A stretch of 64,000 bases of DNA from an uncultured Bacilli bacterium. Lineage in GTDB: Bacteria > Bacillota_I > Bacilli_A > RF39 > UBA660. The stretch spans positions 1-64,000 of the forward strand of contig CAKOMC010000001.1 of the NCBI GenBank assembly GCA_934096535.1. Direction: 5' to 3'. The position numbers and the translations under genes are program-made. Of the stretch, positions 11,702-20,986 are shown one piece after another. A model generated the notes under the pieces. It searched no databases. It worked only from the letters and a program-made list of their open reading frames with translations, and was not told the DNA's origin. Numbering within the stretch: position 1 is the first letter of the stretch; the number at the start of each line of letters is the position of its first letter.

Positions 11702-11933
11702 ATTTTAATTCCTTTCCAAGTTTTATAAGATATGTAATCTTGCATTTCTAATAATATCTAATAACTATATCTAATTTTTTTCTTTTCTAATCTTACTTTA
11801 ACGATATCACCGAAATAAAATTATTTTATGTTATTTAATTTTTACAAGTAGCAAAATATTAAATTGCACTACTTTCCTCTGTTTCGATTATATCATAGCC
11901 TTAATTATTTATATATTAAAACATTAGAATAAA

Positions 11934-11962
11934 CAAAAAAAGTTCCTATTACAGAACTTTAA
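11934..11962 (-). terminator. Terminator after tRNA-Ala
   Basis: On the minus strand AAGTTC and GAACTT form a stem with an 8-nt loop, followed by a T-run (11935-11941). Confidence 0.75.
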
Positions 11963-11971
11963 TAATCTAAC

Positions 11972-12048
11972 TGGTGGAGGATAAGGGATTCGAACCCTTG
12001 ACCCCCTGCGTGCAGGGCAGGTGCTCTAGCCAGCTGAGCTAATCCCCC
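11972..12048 (-). tRNA. tRNA-Ala (TGC) with unusual C33
   Basis: The cloverleaf has acceptor stem GGGGGAT, D arm GCTC...GAGC, anticodon stem CCTGC/GCAGG, T arm AAGGG...CCCTT and an encoded CCA. The anticodon loop reads CCTGCAC, giving anticodon TGC (plus-strand positions 12012-12014), but the base before it is C (plus-strand G at 12015), where nearly all tRNAs have U33. The stem is clear, so the assignment as Ala is firm and C33 is a genuine oddity. Confidence 0.9.
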
Positions 12049-12067
12049 AGTCGTCAACAACAAATTA

Positions 12068-12096
12068 ATCTTATCATAGAGATATTATTTTTGCAA
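12068..12096 (-). promoter_or_regulatory. Promoter of tRNA-Ala
   Basis: On the minus strand TTGCAA (12091-12096) and TAAGAT (12068-12073) are separated by exactly 17 bp. The tRNA starts about 20 nt downstream. Confidence 0.65.
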
Positions 12097-12168
12097 GTAA
12101 AAAATAACTTTTTTTGTCAATTTTTTTACTTTTGTATAAAATTATATCTTTTTATATGCTAGATGGTT

Positions 12169-12495
12169 TTATTGTAGTTCAATTTTTATAATCTGACGCA
12201 TATCCAAAACCTTGCCATTTTCTAAATAAATCTTTTTTAAGGAATTATCTATCATTTTTATCTTATCTATTATTTGATAAAACTTCGGATAACGGTAAAA
12301 AGTTAGAAGCACGACACTGCCTCGTGCGTATGCACATTTTAGCGTCTCTTCTAACTCATTATATTGGTCAATTGACAATTCCGGCATTTTAGGATAATTT
12401 CTTTTATTAACCAGTTCATTTTTTACCTCTTTAGTTTTATATAAAGATTCAAAAGCTTGCCATTTAATTTGTCCACGATTACGCACTATGACCAC
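12169..12495 (-). CDS. YolD-like protein, partner of the Y-family polymerase
   Basis: This small protein (108 residues from the first GTG) carries the RGQIKWQAFESL segment characteristic of the YolD-like family, a proposed functional analogue of UmuD encoded next to UmuC/UvrX-type polymerases in Firmicutes. The C-terminal half, with alternating charged strands, fits the family. It overlaps the 3' end of the polymerase gene, so translation is coupled. Starts are GTG at 12495 or GTG at 12486. The second has AGGTGG five nt upstream and is likely used. The role in SOS mutagenesis is known only by analogy. Confidence 0.8.
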   Translation of the reverse strand: MVIVRNRGQIKWQAFESLYKTKEVKNELVNKRNYPKMPELSIDQYNELEETLKCAYARGSVVLLTFYRYPKFYQIIDKIKMIDNSLKKIYLENGKVLDMRQIIKIELQ

Positions 12496-13723
12496 CTATT
12501 TTACCATTTCTGTCGATGGCAGTTGAATCTGAAAGTAAGTTCGATGCTTTAATAATACTATTATTACCATATTTTTCTTTAATTTTATCTACAGTCTCAT
12601 TTAGTTTTTTATTATCTTCCACAACCTCAACATTGTTAAACAAATTGAGCTGTAAGGAAGTATCACTAGTAAGACTGCCGGCTGCAATACTTACTTTTCT
12701 AATTGGCATACCATTATAAAATTTATCAAAAATATTGGTACAAACAAAGAAAAATTCATCTTCATCACTTGTTGGATTTACCTTTACGGTATGGTAAAAT
12801 CCTCCACCGACATCTATACTATACCCAATTTCAAGGCCAATTATACCTGCATTTTTCTTATTTTTCCGTAAACGCCTACAAACGACTTCGATAGTCTCAC
12901 GGATAATTATTTTAATATTATTACCATCATAATCTTTAAATAATACTTGACTATTAGAATAACTAGAGCTTTTAGGAGGCATTTTAAAATCACTTATAAC
13001 CGATTCATCAATTCCATTGGCATGTTCCCACAGCTCTTCACCAATGACACCAAATTTTTTCTTTAAAAGTTTTTTATCATATCTAGCAATATCACCAATA
13101 TAATATAATCCTATAGCATTAAGACGAGCTTCCATTCTAGAGCCAATCGACCACATTTTTGATAAAGGCGTTATCGGCCACAATTTTGTTGGAATATCAT
13201 CATAAGTCCACTTCGCTATCCCATCTTTATATTTCTTAGCCTCAACATCCATGGCAACTTTAGCTAGTAACATATTTGGTCCTATCCCACAATTGGCTGT
13301 AAGGCCGGTCTTTTCTGTTATAGTTTCTAATATCTTTTTGGCTAAATCACGGTCTGACATCTGATACATTTTTAAATAATTTGTTACATCTAGAAAACAC
13401 TCATCAATCGAATATATATGCAAATCTTCTTCACTGACAAAATCTAAATATATATCAACAACTTCTTTACTTTTCTTAATATATAAACTCATTCGAGGTG
13501 GCACAATTTCATATTTCACCCATGGGGGAATCTCATAAAGACGCGTTCGAGATTTAATACCTTTACTTTTTAAATAGGGAGTAATAGCCAAAGTAATAGC
13601 GCCCTTCCCTTGCTTGGGGTTAGCTACTACTAATGGGGTAGTAAAAGGATTAATATTTCTTTCTACGCATTCACATGATGCAAAAAAGCTTTTTAAATCA
13701 ATGCACATAATATGTCTTTCCAT
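12479..13723 (-). CDS. Y-family DNA polymerase (UmuC/UvrX-like)
   Basis: This 414-residue error-prone translesion polymerase has metal ligands Asp9 in the first motif (CIDLKSFFASCE) and Asp107-Glu108 in SIDECF. A phenylalanine (Phe13 or Phe14) occupies the steric-gate position. Helix-hairpin-helix residues (SIGSRMEARLNAIGLYYIGDIA) lie in the thumb, and the little-finger domain follows. The adjacent YolD-like gene places it with the Bacillus UvrX/YqjW-type polymerases rather than DinB. The Shine-Dalgarno GGGGAGG lies 8 nt before the ATG. I did not find a Bacillus-type LexA box in the 160 bp upstream, so SOS control is not shown. Confidence 0.93.
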   Translation of the reverse strand: MERHIMCIDLKSFFASCECVERNINPFTTPLVVANPKQGKGAITLAITPYLKSKGIKSRTRLYEIPPWVKYEIVPPRMSLYIKKSKEVVDIYLDFVSEEDLHIYSIDECFLDVTNYLKMYQMSDRDLAKKILETITEKTGLTANCGIGPNMLLAKVAMDVEAKKYKDGIAKWTYDDIPTKLWPITPLSKMWSIGSRMEARLNAIGLYYIGDIARYDKKLLKKKFGVIGEELWEHANGIDESVISDFKMPPKSSSYSNSQVLFKDYDGNNIKIIIRETIEVVCRRLRKNKKNAGIIGLEIGYSIDVGGGFYHTVKVNPTSDEDEFFFVCTNIFDKFYNGMPIRKVSIAAGSLTSDTSLQLNLFNNVEVVEDNKKLNETVDKIKEKYGNNSIIKASNLLSDSTAIDRNGKIGGHSA

Positions 13724-13867
13724 GAATTTTACCTCCCCGCGATTTTCATTTAATTTTTTGTTCTATTTACTAAATAATTCTATCTTTTAATTTTAAATTT
13801 AAAATTAATCTTCTGCAAACCTGCTAAAAAGCATTTATATTATACTAAATTTAAACTCATATATGTA

Positions 13868-13905
13868 AAAATTCATAGATATTTTTGTTTTATCTATGAA
13901 CTTTG
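13868..13905 (-). terminator. Terminator of the P-loop kinase pair
   Basis: A 10-bp stem TTCATAGATA/TATCTATGAA with an AT-rich loop overlaps the end of the kinase gene and is followed by TTTTT on the minus strand. Confidence 0.75.
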
Positions 13906-14453
13906 TCATTGCATATTTCTGCTAAGAGCTTTTTTAAAACCAAATCTCGTTTATCACCACAAGAAGTATCTATATATCTATAATTGTATTCTTGACATTC
14001 CTTCAAAACAATTTTATTTCTTTCATAAAATCTTTCTACACATTCATCTAGATATTTTTCATTAACTTGAGCAATCCAATCTGTTTTCTTAGCATAGTGA
14101 ATTACATTATATTTAATTTCTTCTTTTGAACAATTAGGATATATTAAGAAATAAATATTTTCTTTAGAAAGTTCAGAAATTTTTGCTAAATCATGTGGCA
14201 AATAATCATACATATCAATAACAATATTAGTATCTTCGTTCTTTGTTTCCTCTAATGATTTATTAACTATAGTTTTAAAAAAGTGGAATTTTAATTCATC
14301 AGATAATTCATCAAATTTTATATCTAATCCCTCTTCTAAATATGCTTGTAAATTATCCAAGGAAATCCTGCTAAATCCTTTTTTTACCAATTTAAAGGCT
14401 AAAGTAGTCTTGCCACTTCTAGCATTGCCTCCTAATATAACTAATTTTCCCAT
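13890..14453 (-). CDS. P-loop nucleotide kinase-like protein
   Basis: This 187-residue protein starts with a strand and a Walker A motif GGNARSGKT at 8-16, followed by the segment FSRISLDNLQAYLEEG, which resembles substrate-binding lids of small-molecule kinases of the adenylate-kinase/zeta-toxin type. The middle holds INIVIDMYDYLPHDL-like Walker B strands. No known kinase family can be assigned. It is directly coupled (TAATG) to the next upstream gene, another small P-loop protein, so the two probably work together. The function is unknown. Confidence 0.7.
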   Translation of the reverse strand: MGKLVILGGNARSGKTTLAFKLVKKGFSRISLDNLQAYLEEGLDIKFDELSDELKFHFFKTIVNKSLEETKNEDTNIVIDMYDYLPHDLAKISELSKENIYFLIYPNCSKEEIKYNVIHYAKKTDWIAQVNEKYLDECVERFYERNKIVLKECQEYNYRYIDTSCGDKRDLVLKKLLAEICNDKVHR

Positions 14454-15109
14454 TAATTTTTTCTCCTTTTCATATTTTCATCTAAAGTTTTAAAACAATA
14501 CTTTTCTTCACCAGATTCAATGAAGTAAATAGGGATATTATAATCTTTAAAAGCTTCAATTATCATTCTTTCATGTTTCTTACTTTTTCTTGCGGCTAGC
14601 ATATTGTGCATAACATCTTCTTTATTTGGAAAACTTTGAAACCATTGTTTACTTGCCATTCGCTGTTGCCAAATTTCATCATTTTCTACCATTAAAATAT
14701 ATACATCTATCTCTAAATCGTCTCTATTTGCAAATTTTTCTAAAAAATATTTAACAATATCTCCACGACCAGTCCAAATATCATTGTCCTGTCCCTTTAT
14801 CAAAAGAACATCAGCACTACTTTGCAGAAAATCTAAAGTATCAGTCATAATACATGCTCTTCTATTTTTTGCATTATCTCTATTAAAATACTCGTTATCC
14901 TCCTGCATTTTACTATCATCATAAATAAAAGCATCAACTATTTTTGGCAAAACCAACTTATCATCAACTATTGTATTTTGACAAGCAACAATATGTTTAT
15001 TTTGCAAGTCCAACTCTTCTAAAGCTTTAGCATTACCATTTAAAAGTTTATTTATTAAAGTCTTTTTGCCTGTTGCTGATTGTCCGTAAATCCAAATTAT
15101 CTTTTTCAT
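14453..15109 (-). CDS. P-loop NTPase, adenylylsulfate-kinase-like fold
   Basis: This is a small cytoplasmic P-loop protein with Walker A GQSATGKKT at residues 9-17 when the ATG at 15109 is used. That ATG has AAAGGA about 9 nt upstream. An upstream in-frame start at 15142 would add 11 residues without a ribosome site. The remainder is rich in charged helices and has LIKGQDNDIWTGRGD, a possible Walker B or lid region. The start/stop overlap with the downstream P-loop gene indicates an operon. The substrate is unknown. It could be a nucleotide-sugar or phage-exclusion type kinase, but nothing decides this. Confidence 0.65.
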   Translation of the reverse strand: MKKIIWIYGQSATGKKTLINKLLNGNAKALEELDLQNKHIVACQNTIVDDKLVLPKIVDAFIYDDSKMQEDNEYFNRDNAKNRRACIMTDTLDFLQSSADVLLIKGQDNDIWTGRGDIVKYFLEKFANRDDLEIDVYILMVENDEIWQQRMASKQWFQSFPNKEDVMHNMLAARKSKKHERMIIEAFKDYNIPIYFIESGEEKYCFKTLDENMKRRKN

Positions 15110-15177
15110 AAATATAATTCCTTTCTGTTTACATTTTTTCACTTAAAAATTCATTTAATTATCTTCTGATATAGAAA

Positions 15178-15212
15178 AATTCATGGTTTTTATTTTATCT
15201 ATGAATTCTTTT
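15178..15212 (-). terminator. Terminator of the LppM-like lipoprotein gene
   Basis: An imperfect ATTCAT...ATGAAT stem runs across the end of the coding region and is followed by TTTTTC on the minus strand. Its arm sequence resembles the terminator at 13868-13905. Confidence 0.55.
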
Positions 15213-15978
15213 CTATTTTCTTCTGGGCCTTTTCAAAAGGTCTTCTTTGTATTTTCTTGAAAGTATCACCTATCCAAGTAAAGAATCTAACAATCATACT
15301 TATTACTACTAAAATAGCTAAGCCGATAAAGACATATAAAACCATTAAAGCTTGTTTGTTATAAAGTTCAAAGGAAAAATTAATATTATTAGTTCCTGAT
15401 ACAATATTATCAAACTGCCAAGTTAATGTCTTACCATCTTCACTAACATTTGTAGCATTATTGCTTAAAGACTTTTGGGGTAAATGCAAAGTAAATTCGT
15501 AACTTACCTTTGGTGGTACAACCATATCTGTTAAAGTACTGCTATTATTGGCAATGGCATCAGTCAAATTAACATAGAAATCAGCTGTATATTGATTTTT
15601 CAATACTTTTTCAGTACGACTAAAAATATAAAGTTCATTTTGAATATCGCTGTATAACAAATCATATAAATTAATTTTAATATTATCAGTTTGACTTATG
15701 GTATCAATATCTTTGATACTGGCACTAACTTTATAGCCAAAGTTATCTTCATCTTCATAATCTGTAACGGTATATCCATTATTACGCAAATAATTTATAT
15801 TTTTACTACTAAACAATTCATTAAAAGTTTTATTGCCTAAATATTCTTTATCTAAAGTAATTAAATAAGTAATATTCATGCTTTTGTCTTTATTTACTTC
15901 CATATTTGTACTTATTGTACTACAACCACATAATATGATTACTAATAATCCTAACAACACACTCTTTATTTTTTTCAT
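15199..15978 (-). CDS. Membrane-anchored lipoprotein, LppM/DUF3153-like
   Basis: This is a 259-residue predicted lipoprotein. The signal peptide ends in the lipobox LCGC with Cys19. The extracellular domain begins with STNMEVNKDKSMNITYLITLD, the pattern of LppM/DUF3153 proteins. A single transmembrane helix at about 215-237 is followed by a basic cytoplasmic tail, so the protein is fixed at both ends. The family has been linked to envelope functions, but the role here is unknown. It has a separate terminator and is probably monocistronic. Confidence 0.7.
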   Translation of the reverse strand: MKKIKSVLLGLLVIILCGCSTISTNMEVNKDKSMNITYLITLDKEYLGNKTFNELFSSKNINYLRNNGYTVTDYEDEDNFGYKVSASIKDIDTISQTDNIKINLYDLLYSDIQNELYIFSRTEKVLKNQYTADFYVNLTDAIANNSSTLTDMVVPPKVSYEFTLHLPQKSLSNNATNVSEDGKTLTWQFDNIVSGTNNINFSFELYNKQALMVLYVFIGLAILVVISMIVRFFTWIGDTFKKIQRRPFEKAQKKIEKNS

Positions 15979-16049
15979 AACTTTCTACTCTTTCTTAATC
16001 TTTCTAACTTTTTAGTTTAATCAATAGCTTTAATACATATTTCTTAAAC

Positions 16050-16955
16050 TTATATTTTTTTATCTTTTAGTTTTTTTTCTTTAGATAAATCCTTAACTTT
16101 AGTTGGTTCAACTTCATTTTCTTTTACAAGCTCATCATCTATCTTTTTATCCTTTTCAACTCGCAATGTACTTACTTCTAAAGTCTTAGCTTCTAATACT
16201 TTATCTTTTACATCTATTACTTTAGTCTTAGCTAACATATCATGAAGTCCAAGATGATTTTCATTGGAAACAACACTAACAGCCACAACAATTTGTAAAA
16301 TATTCATAAATAACGATAAACCACCAGCTACTTTTACTATTAATTCATCTGGTATAATATAAGGAATAACAATTTCAATTAAGTAAATAAAATAACCATA
16401 CGCTACTAAGCTTCTTACTAAATACTTTCCAAAAGTAGCTTCTTCATTATTAATAGATACAATCTGTAAACCGGTCATTTTCTTACCTAAAGTTATCCCT
16501 TTTGTAATCATATTAAATATAACAAAATACCCAAAATAAACTACTAAATAAACAATATATGTATACCAGTTAGCTTTTAGGGTTTCTTTATAGATACTTG
16601 GGGCTTTCTCATTATAAATTCTTTTAGCTTCGCTAATTATATAGTTATATTCATCTTCACTTATCAAGGAATCATTATAAGCATCAACAATTAGATAGCC
16701 AAAATATTCATTATCCTTAATTAAAGCAGCATACTCATCTTCATCTATTACTTTGTCGTTATAATAAATAGGTAAACTACTTTGAATTAAAGTATTACTC
16801 ATATTTAAACTTTTTAAAGTATTACTTTTTTCTAAAGCATTATCATAAGTTGGATTTAAATATTTAATATTTGTAATTAAAAGGGTAAGTAAAAGTACAA
16901 TAGTACTATCAATTATATAAGCCAATATTCTTTTATTTAAAATCTTATCAAACAT
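16050..16955 (-). CDS. RDD family membrane protein
   Basis: The protein has 301 residues. RILAYIIDSTIVLLL at the N-terminus contains the Arg and Asp of the RDD motif within the first membrane segment. After a polar loop of about 85 residues come further membrane helices and TLGKKMTGLQIVS, the second RDD signature. The C-terminal 60 residues are highly charged, Lys/Glu-rich and cytoplasmic. RDD proteins are poorly understood; some act as cation antiporters. No neighbour suggests a specific substrate. Confidence 0.85.
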   Translation of the reverse strand: MFDKILNKRILAYIIDSTIVLLLTLLITNIKYLNPTYDNALEKSNTLKSLNMSNTLIQSSLPIYYNDKVIDEDEYAALIKDNEYFGYLIVDAYNDSLISEDEYNYIISEAKRIYNEKAPSIYKETLKANWYTYIVYLVVYFGYFVIFNMITKGITLGKKMTGLQIVSINNEEATFGKYLVRSLVAYGYFIYLIEIVIPYIIPDELIVKVAGGLSLFMNILQIVVAVSVVSNENHLGLHDMLAKTKVIDVKDKVLEAKTLEVSTLRVEKDKKIDDELVKENEVEPTKVKDLSKEKKLKDKKI

Positions 16956-17020
16956 ATTTTTTTCTTCTTTCTATAATTTCTTTTCAAGAAATATTATATC
17001 ATTGTCCATTTTTTAGAACA

Positions 17021-17052
17021 ACTAAAAAAGAAGTCTTTTTTTAAAACTTCTC
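17021..17052 (-). terminator. Terminator of the 135-residue protein gene
   Basis: The minus strand forms an AGAAGT/ACTTCT stem followed by a T-run. Confidence 0.6.
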
Positions 17053-17076
17053 TATAAACCCTTTTTATTCTTTAAT

Positions 17077-17484
17077 TTATTTTCTACTAGCTGTTTTACT
17101 TGTTGGAAATTCAATTACATTATCTTCTTGAAGACTTGCAACATAATCTTTAAATTCTTTTCCTCTCAAGCTGTATTTTTCTACAATATTAACAATTTCA
17201 CTTTTAGCAAAAGCTAAGGCATTAAATTGCTTAATACAACTATGTACTTCCTCTACAGAACCTCCCTTTCCTAATAATTCAATACATTTTTCAGCAACTA
17301 CAATAAAAAATTCATAGTAACTATCGCCCTCATAAGCATTTACCTTCTCTTTATAATCATCTCGTAACTCTGGTCTTACATATTCAATTGAATTTACTAG
17401 TCCATTGTCTCTTAACTTTTTTTCATTTAAAGATTCTTCATAATTCATAATATTTTTAATTTTTGCCACATTTATATTTTTCAT
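17077..17484 (-). CDS. Hypothetical protein, 135 residues
   Basis: I do not recognise this protein. It is soluble, mainly helical, with GDSYYEFFIVVAEKCIELLGKGGSVEEVHSCIKQFNALAFAKSEIV in the middle and no signal or membrane segment. The ATG has an excellent GAGGGGG Shine-Dalgarno sequence 7 nt upstream, and the gene has its own terminator, so it is a real monocistronic gene. The upstream region 17500-17540 contains several partly symmetric TTAAC boxes that might be an operator. Confidence 0.75.
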   Translation of the reverse strand: MKNINVAKIKNIMNYEESLNEKKLRDNGLVNSIEYVRPELRDDYKEKVNAYEGDSYYEFFIVVAEKCIELLGKGGSVEEVHSCIKQFNALAFAKSEIVNIVEKYSLRGKEFKDYVASLQEDNVIEFPTSKTASRK

Positions 17485-17589
17485 TTTTATTCCCCCTCGT
17501 TAGACCAATCTCGTCTTAACGGCTAATAGGTTAACACGAAGTTTGCTTTTTGTCAAGAAAAAGTTTTCAAGATGTTAATTTTTTTAAGG

Positions 17590-17645
17590 TAACAAAAAAG
17601 AGCCAAATTCTTAGCCTAAAATGCTTTAAATTATGGTTCTTCTTT
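17590..17645 (-). terminator. Terminator after the Snf2 helicase gene
   Basis: AAGAGCCA and TGGTTCTT form a stem, with T-rich sequence on both strands, so it may act in both directions. Confidence 0.6.
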
Positions 17646-17718
17646 TTATTTTATCCTACCTATTATTAATAGTATTTATCAAAAAATTGCTTTAACTAAT
17701 TAAAAACTTCTTAATTAT

Positions 17719-20700
17719 TTAGTTACTTTCTTTATCAGTTTCATAGCCAATGCTTAAAAGATTAGTTAATTCTTCTTCAGTTAAAGTATCAAGAGTCGCT
17801 GTATTTTTACCTTCAATCAAATTATCACTTAAAATGCGTTTCTTTTCCTGTAATTCAATGATTTTTTCTTCAACTGTTCCTTTATTAATTAATTTTAGAA
17901 CTGTAACTTTTTTCATTTGACCAATACGATGAGCTCGATCGGTTGCTTGATTTTCAGCTTGAGGATTCCACCAAACATCTAAGTGAATTACTATATCAGC
18001 ACTAGTTAAATTAAGTCCAGTGCCTCCTGATTTTAAAGTGATTAGAAAACAATTTGTTTTATCTTTGTTAAAAGCATCAACTAACATAACTCTATCTTTT
18101 CCAGATACGGACCCATCAATTACATAATTAGAAATGCTTTCTTTAGCAAACTCATTTCTAACTAATTCTACGGCACTTTTAAACGAACTAAATATTAATA
18201 TTTTATGATTATCTTTAATTAATTCTTTAACTATTTCTAGTAATCTTTTAATCTTAACTGATTCTTCAGTATAGTCTTTATCTAAAAGAGCGGGCGAAAT
18301 ACATAACTGTCTTAGTCGGGTTAACAAAGTAACAATTTTAAATCTTGCTTTTGCGAATCCCTCACTAGAAATAATATTATTTATCTCTTCTTTAGTATCT
18401 TCTACCAAACTTTGATACATGGCTTTCTCAGTTTCCGACATATCTAAATACTCAATTTGTTCAATTTTATCTGGTAATTCTTTAGAAACTTCCTTTTTCT
18501 TTCTTCTTAAAATAAATGGTCTTATTTGGTAATTTAAGTTATCCAAGCGTTTTAAAGAATCATTATCTACATCTTTAATACCATAAGCTTCTCTAAATCT
18601 TACGATGGAATTTAAGTATCCCGGCATAATAAAGTCAAAGATACTCCATAATTCTAAAACCGAATTTTCCAGTGGAGTTCCGGTTAAGGCAATCTTCGTA
18701 CGCGCCTTAATTTTTTTAATTTCTTTAGTCATGCCCGCTTGATAATTTTTAATAGCTTGTGCCTCATCAATAATACAAACTTCAAATTCTTTATTTTCAT
18801 ACTCATCATTATCGTTACGAACTAAACCATAAGTCGTAATAAAGATATTATAATCCTCAAAACTTTGCATGATTTCTTGACGCTTTTTCTTATTTTCGGC
18901 AACTGCTACATATTTAAGTTCAGGGGCAAACTTTTGAAATTCTTTTTCCCAGTTATAAACTAATGATGTTGGCGATACAATTAAAATTTTAGCCTCAGGT
19001 TTTTCTTGAAGCAATTTTCTTAAGAAAATAATGGCTTGTAAGGTTTTACCTAACCCCATTTCATCAGCTAAAATGCCTCCTAAATCACATTTATAAATTG
19101 TATATAACCATTTAACTCCATCTTTTTGATAGTCACGAAGTAATTCTTTTTCTTCTTTAGTAAAAGTAACACTAGCTTTTTTATAAGCACTAAAATTTTT
19201 AATAAATTCATCAAATTTACTATTAGTACTTATCTCTTGATAACGATTATTCTTTAAACTTTCAATAAAGAAAGCTCTATATTTAGGAATTGTAATATTT
19301 TTTTTCTTTAAATCCTTAGAGTCAATATCTAAATCTGTAGTTAAAGCCTCAAAATCTTCTAAATCTTGGTTATTAAATAAAGATATAATATCACCACTTT
19401 TTAGACGATAATACTTTTTCTTACTTTTAATTGCGGTAAGTAAGGAAGCTACTTCTTTATTATCAACATTATCAATAGCAAAGTCATACGATAAGATATT
19501 ATTCTTACCAATGGAGAAATTAGACCTTACTTTCGTATCTTTAAATATTTTCAATTTTTTAATTTTTTCTGTCGTAAACACAGTATAATTTTCCGTAAAG
19601 TAAGAAAGACCATTATCCAAAAAGTTATAAGTACTATCCATATCTAAAATAACAAATTTCTTTTTATCTTGAACAAAACCATAATTAATTAAATCATTAA
19701 CTGCTTTCTTTTCAAATTCATTATCTCTTACAACATCTTTAACATCATCAAAATAATTAAACTCTTCGTCCCCATATTTTAACATTACTTTAGCCGTAAT
19801 ACTATCTTCATTTAAATCGAAATATAAATTGATTTTTTTATCTTTAACAATTTTTATATCCTTAACATTTTCAGCTACTTCTAAAGTATTCATCGTTTTC
19901 TTTAAAAGACCATTCTTAAATAATTCTAAGTTTTCCTTGTCAAAAACAATTTCTTCAATGTCATTTTTAACCAATTTGCGAATTATTTTCATATCTTCTA
20001 ATTTTAATATATATAAAATATTATTATAGATAATATAATGACATTCATCATCAACAATATTAAATTCTGAAAAGTCTTCGACATAAAATTTATACTTATC
20101 CTTATTTTGTTCTAAACGATACTGGGTTGGAAAACCATTTGTAATTTTAGTAATTAATTGTTCTTTTAAGATGAATGTTTTATTTTGTAGTAATCGTAAT
20201 AATTCGCTAAATTCACGGCTATTTAGCTTTAATGGCTCATCAATTACTTCATATTTATTTATATTAACTTCAGAATAATTAAATAAGTATTCAATAATTT
20301 TAGTATTTTCTTCATTAAAGAAATAGTTATCCGGATTATAGGTTAATTTTTTGCCTAAAACCATATCGTTACTATGGAGATAAGCTTCTCTAAATTCGTT
20401 AAATTTATCTCTATTTTTAATGGAATATTTAGTTTTTTGACCAATTTTCAACTTGACAACATAATTACCAAAAACCATTTGAATTTCTATATCAAGGCCA
20501 ATTTCTTCTTTAGCTTTATTGGCACTTAGGCTATCTTTACTGACAAATCCGGCTAAAATGTCTTTCGATTTTTGAAAGGATATTTCTTCCTCGGTAAAAA
20601 AGTCATCACGCTTTTTTAAAATACAAGCTAGAACATGTTGACAAATATGATTGCATTTATAATCATCACATGTACAGGTATTAGCGATAATTTTGCCAGT

Positions 20701-20886
20701 TTCATCAATTTTTATGCCTACTTTAAAACTGCCACTATAAAAAATGTCAATGGCAAAATCGACACTCTTGAGGCCATTTTTTTCTAATTTTATACTTGTT
20801 CGTTTTATGTACCACTCTGGTATTGACATTGCTCGGTAATATAAATAATCACCATATTTAGCTCTAATGTTTTCTACAATCCCCAT
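17719..20886 (-). CDS. SWIM-domain Snf2/SWI2-family helicase
   Basis: This 1055-residue ATPase of the bacterial Snf2 group is related to RapA-type dsDNA translocases. An N-terminal SWIM zinc finger (Cys71, Cys73, Cys78, His80) is followed by a long bacterial SNF2-associated region, then the ATPase core with DEMGLGKT (Walker A, near 610) and DEAQ (motif II, near 705). The C-terminal helicase lobe ends with ATDRAHRIGQ (near 984). It acts on DNA or transcription complexes. The specific role is unknown in bacteria, although members are widespread in Firmicutes as housekeeping genes. The ORF is intact, with no defence-gene neighbours, so a phage-defence role is not suggested. Confidence 0.93.
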   Translation of the reverse strand: MGIVENIRAKYGDYLYYRAMSIPEWYIKRTSIKLEKNGLKSVDFAIDIFYSGSFKVGIKIDETGKIIANTCTCDDYKCNHICQHVLACILKKRDDFFTEEEISFQKSKDILAGFVSKDSLSANKAKEEIGLDIEIQMVFGNYVVKLKIGQKTKYSIKNRDKFNEFREAYLHSNDMVLGKKLTYNPDNYFFNEENTKIIEYLFNYSEVNINKYEVIDEPLKLNSREFSELLRLLQNKTFILKEQLITKITNGFPTQYRLEQNKDKYKFYVEDFSEFNIVDDECHYIIYNNILYILKLEDMKIIRKLVKNDIEEIVFDKENLELFKNGLLKKTMNTLEVAENVKDIKIVKDKKINLYFDLNEDSITAKVMLKYGDEEFNYFDDVKDVVRDNEFEKKAVNDLINYGFVQDKKKFVILDMDSTYNFLDNGLSYFTENYTVFTTEKIKKLKIFKDTKVRSNFSIGKNNILSYDFAIDNVDNKEVASLLTAIKSKKKYYRLKSGDIISLFNNQDLEDFEALTTDLDIDSKDLKKKNITIPKYRAFFIESLKNNRYQEISTNSKFDEFIKNFSAYKKASVTFTKEEKELLRDYQKDGVKWLYTIYKCDLGGILADEMGLGKTLQAIIFLRKLLQEKPEAKILIVSPTSLVYNWEKEFQKFAPELKYVAVAENKKKRQEIMQSFEDYNIFITTYGLVRNDNDEYENKEFEVCIIDEAQAIKNYQAGMTKEIKKIKARTKIALTGTPLENSVLELWSIFDFIMPGYLNSIVRFREAYGIKDVDNDSLKRLDNLNYQIRPFILRRKKKEVSKELPDKIEQIEYLDMSETEKAMYQSLVEDTKEEINNIISSEGFAKARFKIVTLLTRLRQLCISPALLDKDYTEESVKIKRLLEIVKELIKDNHKILIFSSFKSAVELVRNEFAKESISNYVIDGSVSGKDRVMLVDAFNKDKTNCFLITLKSGGTGLNLTSADIVIHLDVWWNPQAENQATDRAHRIGQMKKVTVLKLINKGTVEEKIIELQEKKRILSDNLIEGKNTATLDTLTEEELTNLLSIGYETDKESN

Positions 20887-20986
20887 AACTGCTCCCCTAA
20901 CTATTTAAATAGCAAGTCTTTTACTTGACTATCTTTTTTATTTAATTCTCTCATTTATATCATTTCTAAATCTAATTTACTCATTT

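Noticed and set aside
17719..20886. Snf2 helicase as part of a defence island such as DISARM
   Set aside because: No methyltransferase-PLD-DUF1998 neighbours; the adjacent methyltransferase is an rRNA enzyme.
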